From assembly GCF_025558485.1 (NCBI RefSeq), contig NZ_CP102930.1, positions 1,488,001-1,552,000 of the forward strand: DNA of 64,000 nt. The letters run 5' to 3'. Positions 1 through 7,573 of this stretch are shown piece after piece. The translations under genes and the position numbers were made by a program. Origin of the DNA: Bdellovibrio bacteriovorus. GTDB lineage: Bacteria; Bdellovibrionota; Bdellovibrionia; Bdellovibrionales; Bdellovibrionaceae. Position 1 is the stretch's first letter. Each line of letters begins with the position of its first letter. Under the pieces are notes generated by a model. That model ran no database searches. It had not been told where the DNA came from and saw nothing but the letters and a program-made list of their open reading frames with translations.

Positions 1-149
1 TCAATACCGGATTCATAAGAACTGACAACAGTTCCCACGCGGCCATGCAGGCTTTTTAGCTTGGCTGTGATGGCTTCGACTTGAGAGTCGGCCAAAGCAA
101 AAGAGTTAAACCCCAAGAATAGAACTGGAAGCATCATTAGCTTTTTCAA
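1..149 (-). CDS. Secreted protein, N-terminal part only (runs off the window)
   Basis: Only the first 49 codons are in the window. The reading frame starts at a TTG (147-149) preceded by an AGGAG ribosome binding site six bases upstream. The N-terminus has two lysines, a hydrophobic stretch and a plausible signal peptidase site after FALA, so the product is probably exported. The mature part begins with a charged helix. The function cannot be read from so short a piece. The TTG start is inferred from the binding site and from the signal peptide beginning exactly there. Confidence 0.6.
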   Translation of the reverse strand, partial: MKKLMMLPVLFLGFNSFALADSQVEAITAKLKSLHGRVGTVVSSYESGI

Positions 150-356
150 GATATTCTCCTCGAATGATTTAGGTCGAAAGCGGCACTATAACATGGAAAA
201 ATACTGTTCCCCCCGGCTATCCGAAGGGCTGAAAAAGTTTCCGGGACCTGTCTAAAACTTTGATAGTGCTATGGCAGATCTCAGCCAGACCTATGCATGT
301 CCGCAGGAAGGCCGGGATTTTGGGACTGTGACATGGTGACTTTTAGTGTGGATTTA

Positions 357-1271
357 TTAACTGTCAGAAAAGCTATTCTTTAGAATGGGCTTTAGCTTCT
401 CTTTCAGAAACTGAACAAAAAGTGTCGTCCGTCGTGAGGGGTTTAGATTTTTATAGTAAACGGCATGGATGTCCTGCCGCACATCCATGGTGTGGGATTT
501 TAGTATCTGGACCAGCTCTCCTGAAGAGCGTTCTTGCTGGGTCATAAAGTCAGACAAACAGGTAATTCCCAATCCGGATTTTGCCAGCTGTAGAAGAGTT
601 TCCCCACTGGATGCGGCAATGCAGGGACTTTCGACGGAATAGTTTCCATGTTTCGTCTTTAAGGGCCATTGATTCAGTTCTCTGGGGGCTGTAAAGCCAA
701 GAAGATGATGTTTTGCAAGATCCTCCACTTTTTTGGGGATGCCATGTTTGTTTAAATAACCCGGGCTGGCTAGGATTCTTAGACGGCTGGTGCCGAGGTG
801 GGCGGCACGCAGGGTTGAATCCTCAAGAGTTCCAATGCGAATGGCGACATCAATGCGCTTTTCCAGAAGATCAATGATGCGATCGTGGCTGTGAATTTCA
901 AAAGAAATATCAGGGTAAAGGCTTTTAAACTCATTCATGACCGGGACAATGGAATGAAGGACGAAAGGAGAAGCTGAGTCCACGCGGATTAATCCCGATG
1001 GAGCCTGCGCTTTATCCTTGACGGAGTCCTCAGCGACTTCGATTTGATGAAGAATTTCTCGCGCGTTGCTTAGAAAGCGCTCGCCCTCTTCGGTGAGGTC
1101 TATACGGCGGGTCGTTCGACGGAAAAGACTGACGTCCAGCTTGCTTTCCAATCTTCCCAGGCTGCGGCTAAGACTTGAGAGGGGTTGGCCGAGTTGATCT
1201 GCGGCTTTGGTCAAAGACCCCGTATCAACGATAGTTACAAAAATATGAATTTCATCCAGAGTGATTTTCAT
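357..1271 (-). CDS. LysR-family transcriptional regulator
   Basis: A 304-residue LysR-type regulator. The N-terminal winged helix-turn-helix spans about residues 1-60 and contains the usual GSLTKAADQL and SLSRSLGRLE signatures. The rest is the periplasmic-binding-like effector domain. An upstream in-frame start at 1301 exists, but AGGAG lies six bases before the ATG at 1269-1271 and the family normally begins at this MKITLDE-like sequence, so the inner start is chosen. It is divergent from an aldo-keto reductase and an MFS exporter, and a 17-bp palindrome lies in the shared promoter region. It therefore probably controls that pair and itself. The effector is unknown; a reactive aldehyde or toxic compound is a guess from the targets. 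Confidence 0.9.
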   Translation of the reverse strand: MKITLDEIHIFVTIVDTGSLTKAADQLGQPLSSLSRSLGRLESKLDVSLFRRTTRRIDLTEEGERFLSNAREILHQIEVAEDSVKDKAQAPSGLIRVDSASPFVLHSIVPVMNEFKSLYPDISFEIHSHDRIIDLLEKRIDVAIRIGTLEDSTLRAAHLGTSRLRILASPGYLNKHGIPKKVEDLAKHHLLGFTAPRELNQWPLKTKHGNYSVESPCIAASSGETLLQLAKSGLGITCLSDFMTQQERSSGELVQILKSHTMDVRQDIHAVYYKNLNPSRRTTLFVQFLKEKLKPILKNSFSDS

Positions 1272-1283
1272 TATTGCTCCTAA

Positions 1284-1300
1284 TGCAATAATATATTGCA
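1284..1300. promoter_or_regulatory. Palindromic operator in the LysR/aldo-keto reductase intergenic region
   Basis: TGCAATA, a three-base spacer, then TATTGCA form a perfect 7-bp inverted repeat in the 95-bp divergent region. LysR proteins bind interrupted dyads (T-N11-A type) near the start of their own gene. The site lies about 13 bp upstream of the regulator start codon and is AT-rich, as expected. The role is inferred from position and symmetry. Confidence 0.55.
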
Positions 1301-1366
1301 TTTTGTTGTCTTAATAAACAATAAATTCGCCGCTATTATTTGCAGGAACGATTAAAGGAGCAATAT

Positions 1367-2167
1367 ATGGAAATCCCCCAAATTGGTTTAGGAACTTTTC
1401 GACTTAAGGGTCTTGAAGCGCAAGCTTCGGTTGTGGCTGGATTGGATCTTGGCTATCGCCACATTGATACAGCACAGATTTATGACAATGAAGAGGCTGT
1501 TGGCGTCGCATTAAGGCAGTCAGCTGTTGATCGGAAAGATATTTTTCTAACCACCAAGATATGGACTTCAAATCTATCCGGGAAAAATTTGATCCCAAGT
1601 CTGCAAGAAAGCTTAAAAAAACTTGGCACTGATAACGTGGATCTGACTTTGATTCACTGGCCATCCCCGAAGGATGAAGTTCCTTTGCATGAAACGCTGG
1701 AGGCACTGCAAGAAGCTGTCGTGATGGGGCTGACGAAAAATATCGGGTTGTCGAACTTTACTGTGGCTCAGATGAAGCAGGCTATTGAGATTGTCGGAAC
1801 GGAAGCTCTTTTGACAAATCAGATTGAGGTTCATCCTTTCTTGCAGAATCAAAAAGTGATCGACTTCTGCCAAACTCATGGCATCAAGGTTACTGCCTAT
1901 ATGCCGCTGGCTTACGGTAAAGTGATGACCGATGAGGTTCTTCAGAAAATTGCGCACAAGTATGAAACGACTCCGGCAGAGATTGCTTTGGCGTGGTTAT
2001 TGGACAGGGGCATGATTGTGATCCCGTCTTCGACAAAGAGAAAGAATCTTCTGTCAAATCTGAAGGTGCGAAAAGGACTTTTAACTGCACAAGACTTTGA
2101 GGCCATTGAACAGCTGGATCGGGGAGAGCGCCTGGCAAATCCTGACTTTTCCCCGATTTGGGACTGA
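1367..2167 (+). CDS. Aldo-keto reductase
   Basis: A 266-residue NADPH-dependent aldo-keto reductase that reduces aldehydes or ketones to alcohols in the cytoplasm. The catalytic tetrad is visible: Asp34 and Tyr39 in HIDTAQIYDNE, Lys64 in TTKIW and His97 in IHWPSP. The C-terminal IPSSTKRKNLLSNL stretch is the cofactor-phosphate binding segment. The length suits the short DkgA/DkgB-like branch. The ATG at 1367 is preceded by AAAGGAG and replaces a TTG nine codons upstream. The MFS gene follows 17 bp downstream, so the two are probably co-transcribed under the divergent LysR protein, as a detoxify-and-export unit. Substrate specificity cannot be read from the sequence. Confidence 0.9.
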   Translation: MEIPQIGLGTFRLKGLEAQASVVAGLDLGYRHIDTAQIYDNEEAVGVALRQSAVDRKDIFLTTKIWTSNLSGKNLIPSLQESLKKLGTDNVDLTLIHWPSPKDEVPLHETLEALQEAVVMGLTKNIGLSNFTVAQMKQAIEIVGTEALLTNQIEVHPFLQNQKVIDFCQTHGIKVTAYMPLAYGKVMTDEVLQKIAHKYETTPAEIALAWLLDRGMIVIPSSTKRKNLLSNLKVRKGLLTAQDFEAIEQLDRGERLANPDFSPIWD

Positions 2168-2184
2168 TTGTTTAAGGAATTTTT

Positions 2185-3390
2185 ATGGAAACTATGAACA
2201 CAAGTATTACTGAAGAAAAAGGAAAGATTCCCCTGGCGATCTATGCGCTGATGATCGGCGCCTTTGGTATCGGAACGACAGAGTTCGTTATCATGGGATT
2301 ATTACAGGAAATCAGTCGCGATTTAGGGGTGAGCATTTCATCAGCGGGAATGCTTATTAGTGGCTACGCGCTGGGGGTCGCCATTGGGGCTCCGGTCTTG
2401 TCTATACTGGCAATACGATCTTCAAAAAAACGAATGCTGATTTTACTGATGGGGATCTTTACTATTGGAAACCTTATCTGTGCTTTGGCGACGGATTATT
2501 CATTGTTGATGATTGCCAGAGTTGTTACTTCATTTGCGCATGGAACATTCTTTGGAATCGGTTCTGTCGTGGCTACGAATGTTGTTCGTAAAGATCAAAA
2601 GGCTCTTGCCATTGCCCTGATGTTCACGGGTCTGACGGTTGCCAATATTGCGGGAGTTCCCTTTGGAACCTGGCTGGGGCAGCACTTTGGCTGGCGCTCG
2701 ACGTTTTGGGCGGTGACGGCTATTGGACCCTTGGCAATGCTGGCACTTTCTTTGTTTATTCCAACGGATAATGGCCAAACTGAAGTCAATCTGAAGGCGG
2801 AACTTGAAGCTATACGACAGCCAAAGGTAATTAGCGGTCTGGCAATTACAGTTGTTGGGTTTGCCGCCGTATTTGCGATTTTTACCTATATTTCACCGAT
2901 TTTAACAACGCTGACGAAGTTGCCTGAATCCTGGATTTCTCCGCTGCTGTTGCTGTTTGGGTTGGGATTGATTTTCGGAAATATTTTCGGAGGAAAGCTT
3001 GCTGACAGAAACTTGAACCTTGCACTTGTCGGCAGTCTTGTGGCTTTGACGGTGGTCAGTGGGGCGTATTCACTTTTTTCGGATAATTATCTGGCCATGT
3101 TTGTTCTTGTCTTCCTGTTAGGTTTTGCTGGATTTGCGACGGTTCCGCCGTTGCAAATGAATGTTCTGGAAAGTGCAAGTCAGGCCCCCGTGTTGGCATC
3201 AGCGCTGAATATCGCAGCCTTCAATGTCGGGAATGCTCTTGGGGCGTGGGGTGGAGGAATTGTTATTGATCACGGCCCGGGTTTGGTTGCGCTTGGTGCC
3301 GGTGCTGCACTGATTTCTGCGGTGGCTGTGGTGATTTCACTAGTGACAATGCGCAAGGCTGTTGACTCCCGGATGGTCCTAAAGAGATAG
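2185..3390 (+). CDS. MFS efflux transporter, DHA1/AraJ-like
   Basis: A 401-residue inner-membrane transporter of the major facilitator superfamily with about twelve hydrophobic segments. The first helix region carries GAFGIGTTEFVIMGLL, typical of the AraJ/NepI/YdhP-like drug:H+ antiporters, and a GxxLSxxxxRSSKKR-type motif A lies between helices 2 and 3. It follows the aldo-keto reductase by 17 bp with AAGGAA in front of the ATG. The likely role is proton-driven export of a small organic compound. The substrate is unknown. The unit of LysR regulator, reductase and exporter recurs in unrelated bacteria and could have been acquired as a block, but base composition here does not stand out. Confidence 0.85.
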   Translation: METMNTSITEEKGKIPLAIYALMIGAFGIGTTEFVIMGLLQEISRDLGVSISSAGMLISGYALGVAIGAPVLSILAIRSSKKRMLILLMGIFTIGNLICALATDYSLLMIARVVTSFAHGTFFGIGSVVATNVVRKDQKALAIALMFTGLTVANIAGVPFGTWLGQHFGWRSTFWAVTAIGPLAMLALSLFIPTDNGQTEVNLKAELEAIRQPKVISGLAITVVGFAAVFAIFTYISPILTTLTKLPESWISPLLLLFGLGLIFGNIFGGKLADRNLNLALVGSLVALTVVSGAYSLFSDNYLAMFVLVFLLGFAGFATVPPLQMNVLESASQAPVLASALNIAAFNVGNALGAWGGGIVIDHGPGLVALGAGAALISAVAVVISLVTMRKAVDSRMVLKR

Positions 3391-3429
3391 TCATGTTCAT
3401 AGTGAACCTTTTGGCAAAAGCAGGTCTCC

Positions 3430-4218
3430 GTGAAAGAACTAGTTCTTTGTTTGGCGCTTTTATGTACATGTTTTGCTTCTGCTTCTGCTTCTGAAGTCCC
3501 CGAAGATATTCAGGGGACTTGGGTTGCCAAAAATTATCTGCCCGCCGATGGTGGGTATGGAGAATATTATCAGAGCTGGCTTTTCATCGGTTCGGATGCG
3601 GTGGACGAGATTCTGACTTTGGGGGCACACTTCACTAAAATTAAGTACAAAATTCTTGCGGCGGCGGAAGGTCAGCTGTCTGTTCAAGACTCTTCAGAAA
3701 CGGACGCGCCTGTATTTACGCTAAATTATTTTAAGAAAGATCTGCAGCTTGAAGTCTGTCGGCGGAATCATTGCAATAGTTATAGCCGCTCTGATGAAGC
3801 CCCACAGACGGAAGAACCTGTTGCCCATCATCCTGCCATCGAGGTGTCGGCCTTATGGTGTGTGGATGAAGACTGTCAGACAGAAGTTTATCTTCCATTG
3901 GTTGGAGAGCAGATTATCAACTTGAGTACTGACCTGCGCGCCAAGGGAGGATATTTCGCAGCCCCGGAAGAACTTCAAAAGAAACACGGGATCGTTCTTT
4001 CCTTGGCTTCAGTGGCCTATCGCTTTGAAAATGAAACCTCGGAGCTGAATTCTTTTAGCGCTCTTTTCCACTTTACCGGCGCCAGCAAAATGACCGGGGA
4101 AAACTTGTTTCAGCAGTCAGCGGTCCTGCGCCTTCACGAGGGCCTGCTCACGGAACTGAGTGGCCAAGTGGGTGGTCAGAGAGTTTCTGTGTCACTTTAT
4201 ATTCGTCGATTAAACTAA
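3430..4218 (+). CDS. Secreted protein of unknown function with two C-x4-C motifs
   Basis: A 262-residue protein starting at GTG, with a signal peptide (hydrophobic LVLCLALLCTCFASASA, probable cleavage near residue 20). The mature part begins with an IQGTW stretch resembling the opening of small lipocalin-like or META-type beta domains. It holds two similar Cys pairs, Cys110/Cys115 and Cys144/Cys149, in halves separated by a Glu/His-rich linker, which could form disulfides in the periplasm. It ends 1 bp before the convergent stress protein gene. It lies 39 bp after the MFS gene with only a weak ribosome binding site, so membership in that operon is uncertain. No family was recognised. Confidence 0.7.
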   Translation: MKELVLCLALLCTCFASASASEVPEDIQGTWVAKNYLPADGGYGEYYQSWLFIGSDAVDEILTLGAHFTKIKYKILAAAEGQLSVQDSSETDAPVFTLNYFKKDLQLEVCRRNHCNSYSRSDEAPQTEEPVAHHPAIEVSALWCVDEDCQTEVYLPLVGEQIINLSTDLRAKGGYFAAPEELQKKHGIVLSLASVAYRFENETSELNSFSALFHFTGASKMTGENLFQQSAVLRLHEGLLTELSGQVGGQRVSVSLYIRRLN

Positions 4219-4219
4219 G

Positions 4220-4792
4220 TCAGTGCTTTAAATCAAAGGAGCTATGGCTTTCCTTGTTGGTGGGTCGTCCCAAAGCACCCTTTACAAAATCAATCATTTT
4301 GTAAATAGGGGAGGTATGACCTTCCCAATATTCCACAGTTTGAACATGCACCTTTAGCAGTTGAATTGTCGGGTCCTGAGGTCCGTCAGGGAACCAGGCC
4401 TCATGGGGTTTTTGCCATAGTTCTCGAACCATGTCCCGATTTTCAGTGAACTCGACGATGCCATTGATGGAAACACATTTGTTCTTGTCAGAGTAAGACA
4501 GGCTGACGTCGTTATGCTTTTGCAGATCTTGAAACTTTGCGGAACTTTTCGAGATCAAAAACCATAAACTGCCATCAAATTCCAAATCCTGATTCAGCAA
4601 AGGGAAACTGCACAGTTTGTTGTTGTCGTTGATGAAGGTCATCATGACAATGGGGATGCCTCTGATCAGGTGATCGACCTTTTCCATTTCAGCGGTAAAC
4701 TCGACATGAGGTTCCTTTTCTTCCACGGCGGCCTCCTTGCTGTCTCTAAGGTTCTCGCTACTTCCTGAGGCAGGCAAGTTGTGCTTTGGCAT
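4220..4792 (-). CDS. Pyridoxamine 5'-phosphate oxidase-like, general stress protein 26 family
   Basis: A 190-residue cytoplasmic split-barrel flavin-binding protein of the pyridoxamine-phosphate-oxidase-like superfamily, nearest to the general stress protein 26 group. Recognisable segments are the first strands (IVMMTFIND), SLWFLISKSSAKFQDLQKHNDVSLSYSD around residues 95-120, the INGIVEFTENRD strand, and a C-terminal VEYWEGH motif typical of this group. The first 35 residues are charged and look disordered. No strong ribosome binding site precedes the chosen ATG, so the true start may lie further in. Members bind FMN or FAD and are tied to stress responses; the substrate is not known. Confidence 0.8.
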   Translation of the reverse strand: MPKHNLPASGSSENLRDSKEAAVEEKEPHVEFTAEMEKVDHLIRGIPIVMMTFINDNNKLCSFPLLNQDLEFDGSLWFLISKSSAKFQDLQKHNDVSLSYSDKNKCVSINGIVEFTENRDMVRELWQKPHEAWFPDGPQDPTIQLLKVHVQTVEYWEGHTSPIYKMIDFVKGALGRPTNKESHSSFDLKH

Positions 4793-4871
4793 ATAGATCG
4801 GAAAAGGAATTCAAGAATGCCGTTGGGTGATTGCACGGGGGTGCTCCATAAAGCATCCCGCATCTTTAAAA

Positions 4872-5138
4872 CTATTTGTTTTTGAAACCCAGGATATCCA
4901 CGTAGGTAATGCCCTTCGCAACGGAAGAGGACGGCGTGGCTCTTTGACCTTTAATCAGAATTTTTCCGGAGTTGAACAGGGCCTTGTATTCGGTGCGAGA
5001 GATCTCGCGCAGGTTCAGGTCTTCGTTTTGATTTTTGATCGCCGTCAGTAGAACCCCATCCAGGCGTTTGGCAGATTTGAACAGCTCCAGAACAATGCGG
5101 AAGGATTTCGGTGGTTGTGGAGGGATAAAGTCTTGCAT
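4872..5138 (-). CDS. Small hypothetical protein (88 aa)
   Basis: An 88-residue soluble protein without signal peptide or membrane segment. A CCAGGAAAT ribosome binding site lies seven bases before the ATG, which supports it over the overlapping plus-strand frame. The N-terminus is proline-rich (FIPPQPPKS). The middle is a charged helical region with VLLTAIKNQNEDLNLREI, and the C-terminus ends in VDILGFKNK. No family is recognised. It sits alone between the stress-type flavoprotein gene and a cluster of small secreted proteins. Confidence 0.65.
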   Translation of the reverse strand: MQDFIPPQPPKSFRIVLELFKSAKRLDGVLLTAIKNQNEDLNLREISRTEYKALFNSGKILIKGQRATPSSSVAKGITYVDILGFKNK

Positions 5139-5242
5139 AACGTATTTCCTGGTTTTGAGGGGATGGTGGGGAAAAATCCCATAAAAACGGGGGGATAGGC
5201 AAGGAGTTTTGAATTTTTTGTAGATTTGACCTTTGATTATGG

Positions 5243-5267
5243 AAAAAGGCCCCTTGCGGAGCCTTTT
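5243..5267 (-). terminator. Rho-independent terminator of the small secreted-protein gene
   Basis: On the minus strand a 10-bp stem (AAAAGGCTCC with GGGGCCTTTT, one G-T pair) closes a GCAA tetraloop and runs into a T tract. It lies about 50 bp after the stop codon at 5316-5318 and just beyond the 3' gene remnant. Confidence 0.8.
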
Positions 5268-5276
5268 AAAGCAGAG

Positions 5277-5315
5277 CTATTTACAGGCATACCTAGCCCA
5301 AATGCCACTGAGAAA
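5277..5315 (-). pseudogene. 3' remnant of a paralogue of the neighbouring secreted protein
   Basis: Directly after the TGA of the 138-aa secreted protein, the same reading frame continues for twelve codons encoding FLSGIWARYACK and then a TAG. The last residues of the gene at 5757-6155 are IFVGGVWARYTCK. The two tails are clearly homologous, while the proteins in front of them are not. Either a tandem duplicate was mostly deleted and replaced, leaving its 3' end, or the TGA is a recent nonsense mutation that shortened the upstream protein. Confidence 0.6.
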
Positions 5316-5732
5316 TCAGTCCTTTTCGCAATCGGTGAATTTTAAAATTTGCCCGGTACTTTTAAGTTGAACGTACGTTGTTGCGATTTCACCGGCGTCT
5401 TCGCATGTTGAGCCACCTGGATAGGACTGTAAGACATAGGTGCTTGCGGACTCTAGAAATTGATAAAAATCGCTACTAGAACAAGGCAGCTCTTTAAGTG
5501 CCAATTTTTCGATGGCTGTGTTTCCTTCCGGGCTCCAGTCCTGTTGGTATTCTTCACTCAGACGAGACCATCCGTGTTGAAGAACGATTCTGTCTTCTCC
5601 AAAGAAAGAACCTTTTCTTTTGATTTTAAGTTTGTATTTGCCAGCTTCGCATTTTGTTGTTGAGGCGTTGTCGCCACCAGCAAATGCCAAAGAGGAACTA
5701 AGAATTAAAGCCAATGATAGAATAAAGCGCAT
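5316..5732 (-). CDS. Small secreted protein, unknown function
   Basis: A 138-residue exported protein. AGGAGTCC lies seven bases before the ATG, and a standard signal peptide ends at AFA-GG near residue 19. The mature part is about 120 residues with four cysteines (in TKCEAG, LPCSSS, STCEDAG and TDCEKD), so two disulfides are likely, and it has alternating strands suggestive of a small beta domain. It is followed in frame by a homologous tail belonging to the next gene (see 5277-5315). It forms a minus-strand group with the two genes upstream, all small, signal-peptide-bearing and in the same direction. No family is recognised. Confidence 0.7.
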   Translation of the reverse strand: MRFILSLALILSSSLAFAGGDNASTTKCEAGKYKLKIKRKGSFFGEDRIVLQHGWSRLSEEYQQDWSPEGNTAIEKLALKELPCSSSDFYQFLESASTYVLQSYPGGSTCEDAGEIATTYVQLKSTGQILKFTDCEKD

Positions 5733-5756
5733 AAAAGGACTCCTGTGTGGGTTGGT

Positions 5757-6155
5757 TTATTTGCAGGTGTATCTAGCCCAAACGCCGCCGACGAAGATAT
5801 TGTCCAAGTCCACGGTTGTATTGGGGTGAAGGGAAGCAAAACCTTCGTTTGTAGAGTACCATTGAACATCGTCAAACTTGTTGCAGTTCGCATTGGCTTT
5901 GCCGTAATCGCCACCAAAGCTGAATCTTGAACCATAGTGACCATCACTACCCATATACTTTACTTCGCCAATGCAGGTACCTGTAGCCTCGCTGCCCTTG
6001 ATGGCAATCTGATTGCCTTTAAATTGAATAAGGATTTCGGCATCGGCCTGTACATATGGACCGGCGTGATTCAGGCTGCAAACATAGTAGGGCTTGGCAG
6101 CCAGGGCTGTTGAGCTAAGACCCAGCATCAGAAGTGCGCAGAATACTTTTTTCAT
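5757..6155 (-). CDS. Small secreted protein with C-terminal WARYTCK tail
   Basis: A 132-residue exported protein. The ORF opens at 6167, but the inner ATG at 6155 begins a normal signal peptide (MKKVFCALLMLGLSSTALA) and has GGA nine bases upstream, so it is preferred. The mature part holds four cysteines (VCSLN, GTCIGE, ANCNKF, YTCK) and many Gly and aromatic residues (GSRFSFGGDYGKA). Its last twelve residues match a remnant after the next gene. The gap to that gene is only 24 bp, so co-transcription is likely. The function is unknown; small cysteine-stabilised secreted domains are common in predatory bacteria. Confidence 0.7.
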   Translation of the reverse strand: MKKVFCALLMLGLSSTALAAKPYYVCSLNHAGPYVQADAEILIQFKGNQIAIKGSEATGTCIGEVKYMGSDGHYGSRFSFGGDYGKANANCNKFDDVQWYSTNEGFASLHPNTTVDLDNIFVGGVWARYTCK

Positions 6156-6225
6156 AGAGGATTCCATTTTTTTAGTTATTTATTTTAAGGTTTATGCCGC
6201 TGCTTTATTGCCAGCAGCAATTCAG

Positions 6226-6516
6226 CTATTGGCAAGAAGCGATATTTTCGACTTTGTAGCCAATGATTTCTTCGTTGGAAATAACGTATGTCAAACCCAC
6301 GATCGTTTGGCAGCTGTCTGAAGTGATTTGAACATCAAGATTGTCATCGCCGCCGACTTCAACTTTTTGCACAGCTTCACCGTTCAATGCCGAGATCACA
6401 CTTGCGTCGGAAAGGACCGCGTCGATCTTTTTCAGAGAGTCATTGTATTTTGAACCGGCAAATGCAGAAGAAGCCATCATTACTGTGAACAAAGAAACCA
6501 GAATCATGTTTTTCAT
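6226..6516 (-). CDS. Small secreted protein (96 aa)
   Basis: The frame opens at 6615, but AAGGAG lies six bases before the ATG at 6516, where a signal peptide begins (MKNMILVSLFTVMMASSAFA). That gives a 96-residue precursor and a mature protein of about 76 residues. The mature part has two cysteines (SDSCQT and IASCQ at the very end), probably one disulfide, and a VEVGGDDNLDVQI strand. No family was recognised. It is the first gene of a minus-strand run of three small secreted proteins divergent from a TIGR02147-type regulator. Confidence 0.7.
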   Translation of the reverse strand: MKNMILVSLFTVMMASSAFAGSKYNDSLKKIDAVLSDASVISALNGEAVQKVEVGGDDNLDVQITSDSCQTIVGLTYVISNEEIIGYKVENIASCQ

Positions 6517-6698
6517 AAAAACTCCTTTAATAGTTGCTGAGCTCAAGGGGGGAGGGCTTAGCTTGTGAATTGGTATCTGTAACTCACATGCAATATAACC
6601 TCGACCATGTCTCAAAAACAGATAGACGTTATTAATTAGTAAACGTTACGTTCAGTTTTAGTGTACAATTGTCTAAACTTTAGAGGGTGGTGCGGGTC

Positions 6699-7496
6699 AT
6701 GAATATATTTGATTTCAAGTCCTATAAGGCTTTCTTAAAAGCTTATTGTGATGCTGAAAGGGGTGCACTGACTCGTTTGGCTGACGCCGCCCAGACCCAA
6801 AAGTCCTATTTGTCCACTTGCCTCAAAGGCAAGGGGCAGCTGAGCTTGGACCAAGCCTATGGGATCGCAGAATACCTGGAACTATCAGACTTTGAGCAAG
6901 ACTATTTCTATCTGCTTATTGATAAGGAAAAGGCGGTAACACCGTCGCTTCGTCGGCGTCTTGAAGGCAAAGGCAAAGAAATGGCCCGCGAGGCCTTTAG
7001 GCTTAAGAACCAGCAAAAGGATTCCATCATTATTACGGAACGGGATTCAAGCATAGGCTTCTATTATGCTACCTGGCTTGCGACGGCTATTCATACCCTG
7101 ACATCGGTACCTCAGTTTCAAAGTGTGGCAAGCCTGGGGAAAAGGCTGAATCTGAATCCGGAGAGTATTGCTGCGGTTACAAGTTATCTTGAGAAAATGG
7201 AACTTATTAAAAAGAGCGGCGACAAGTTCCGTTGGAATTCATCCAATATTCATTTGGAAGACAGCAGTGCCTGGATTAGTAGTCATCACACGAACTGGCG
7301 TGCCCGCGCCATGGACAATGTCCAAAGAAATGACCGGGATGCGACCCATTACAGCGCGATTCAGTCTTTCTCTGAAGAGGACTTTGAAAAGCTGAAGAAA
7401 AAGATCGCCTATTTCATCAATGACTTTAATAAAGTCGCGGACCCCTCAGAGCCCGAAGACGCCTTTTGTTTTAATATCGATCTTTTCCGGGTTTAA
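6699..7496 (+). CDS. TIGR02147-family DNA-binding regulator (DUF4423-like)
   Basis: A 265-residue cytoplasmic protein of the TIGR02147 group, a family of paralogues abundant in Fibrobacter and Bdellovibrio. The N-terminus (about 1-60, FDFKSYKAFLKAYCD then TQKSYLSTCLKGKGQLSLDQAYGIAEYLEL) is an XRE-like helix-turn-helix. The remainder is the DUF4423-type part, with a winged-helix-like segment around 135-195. The ATG at 6699 follows GAGGG. The secreted protein gene 78 bp downstream is probably its partner, and the small secreted genes divergent from it may also be targets. Targets and signals of this family are not established. Confidence 0.8.
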   Translation: MNIFDFKSYKAFLKAYCDAERGALTRLADAAQTQKSYLSTCLKGKGQLSLDQAYGIAEYLELSDFEQDYFYLLIDKEKAVTPSLRRRLEGKGKEMAREAFRLKNQQKDSIIITERDSSIGFYYATWLATAIHTLTSVPQFQSVASLGKRLNLNPESIAAVTSYLEKMELIKKSGDKFRWNSSNIHLEDSSAWISSHHTNWRARAMDNVQRNDRDATHYSAIQSFSEEDFEKLKKKIAYFINDFNKVADPSEPEDAFCFNIDLFRV

Positions 7497-7573
7497 GGCA
7501 TTGTCTCATTTTGAGCCACCGCCGTGGTATGTCCCTTGCTTTGTACTAATTAAAGCAGACAAAGGACATTTTT

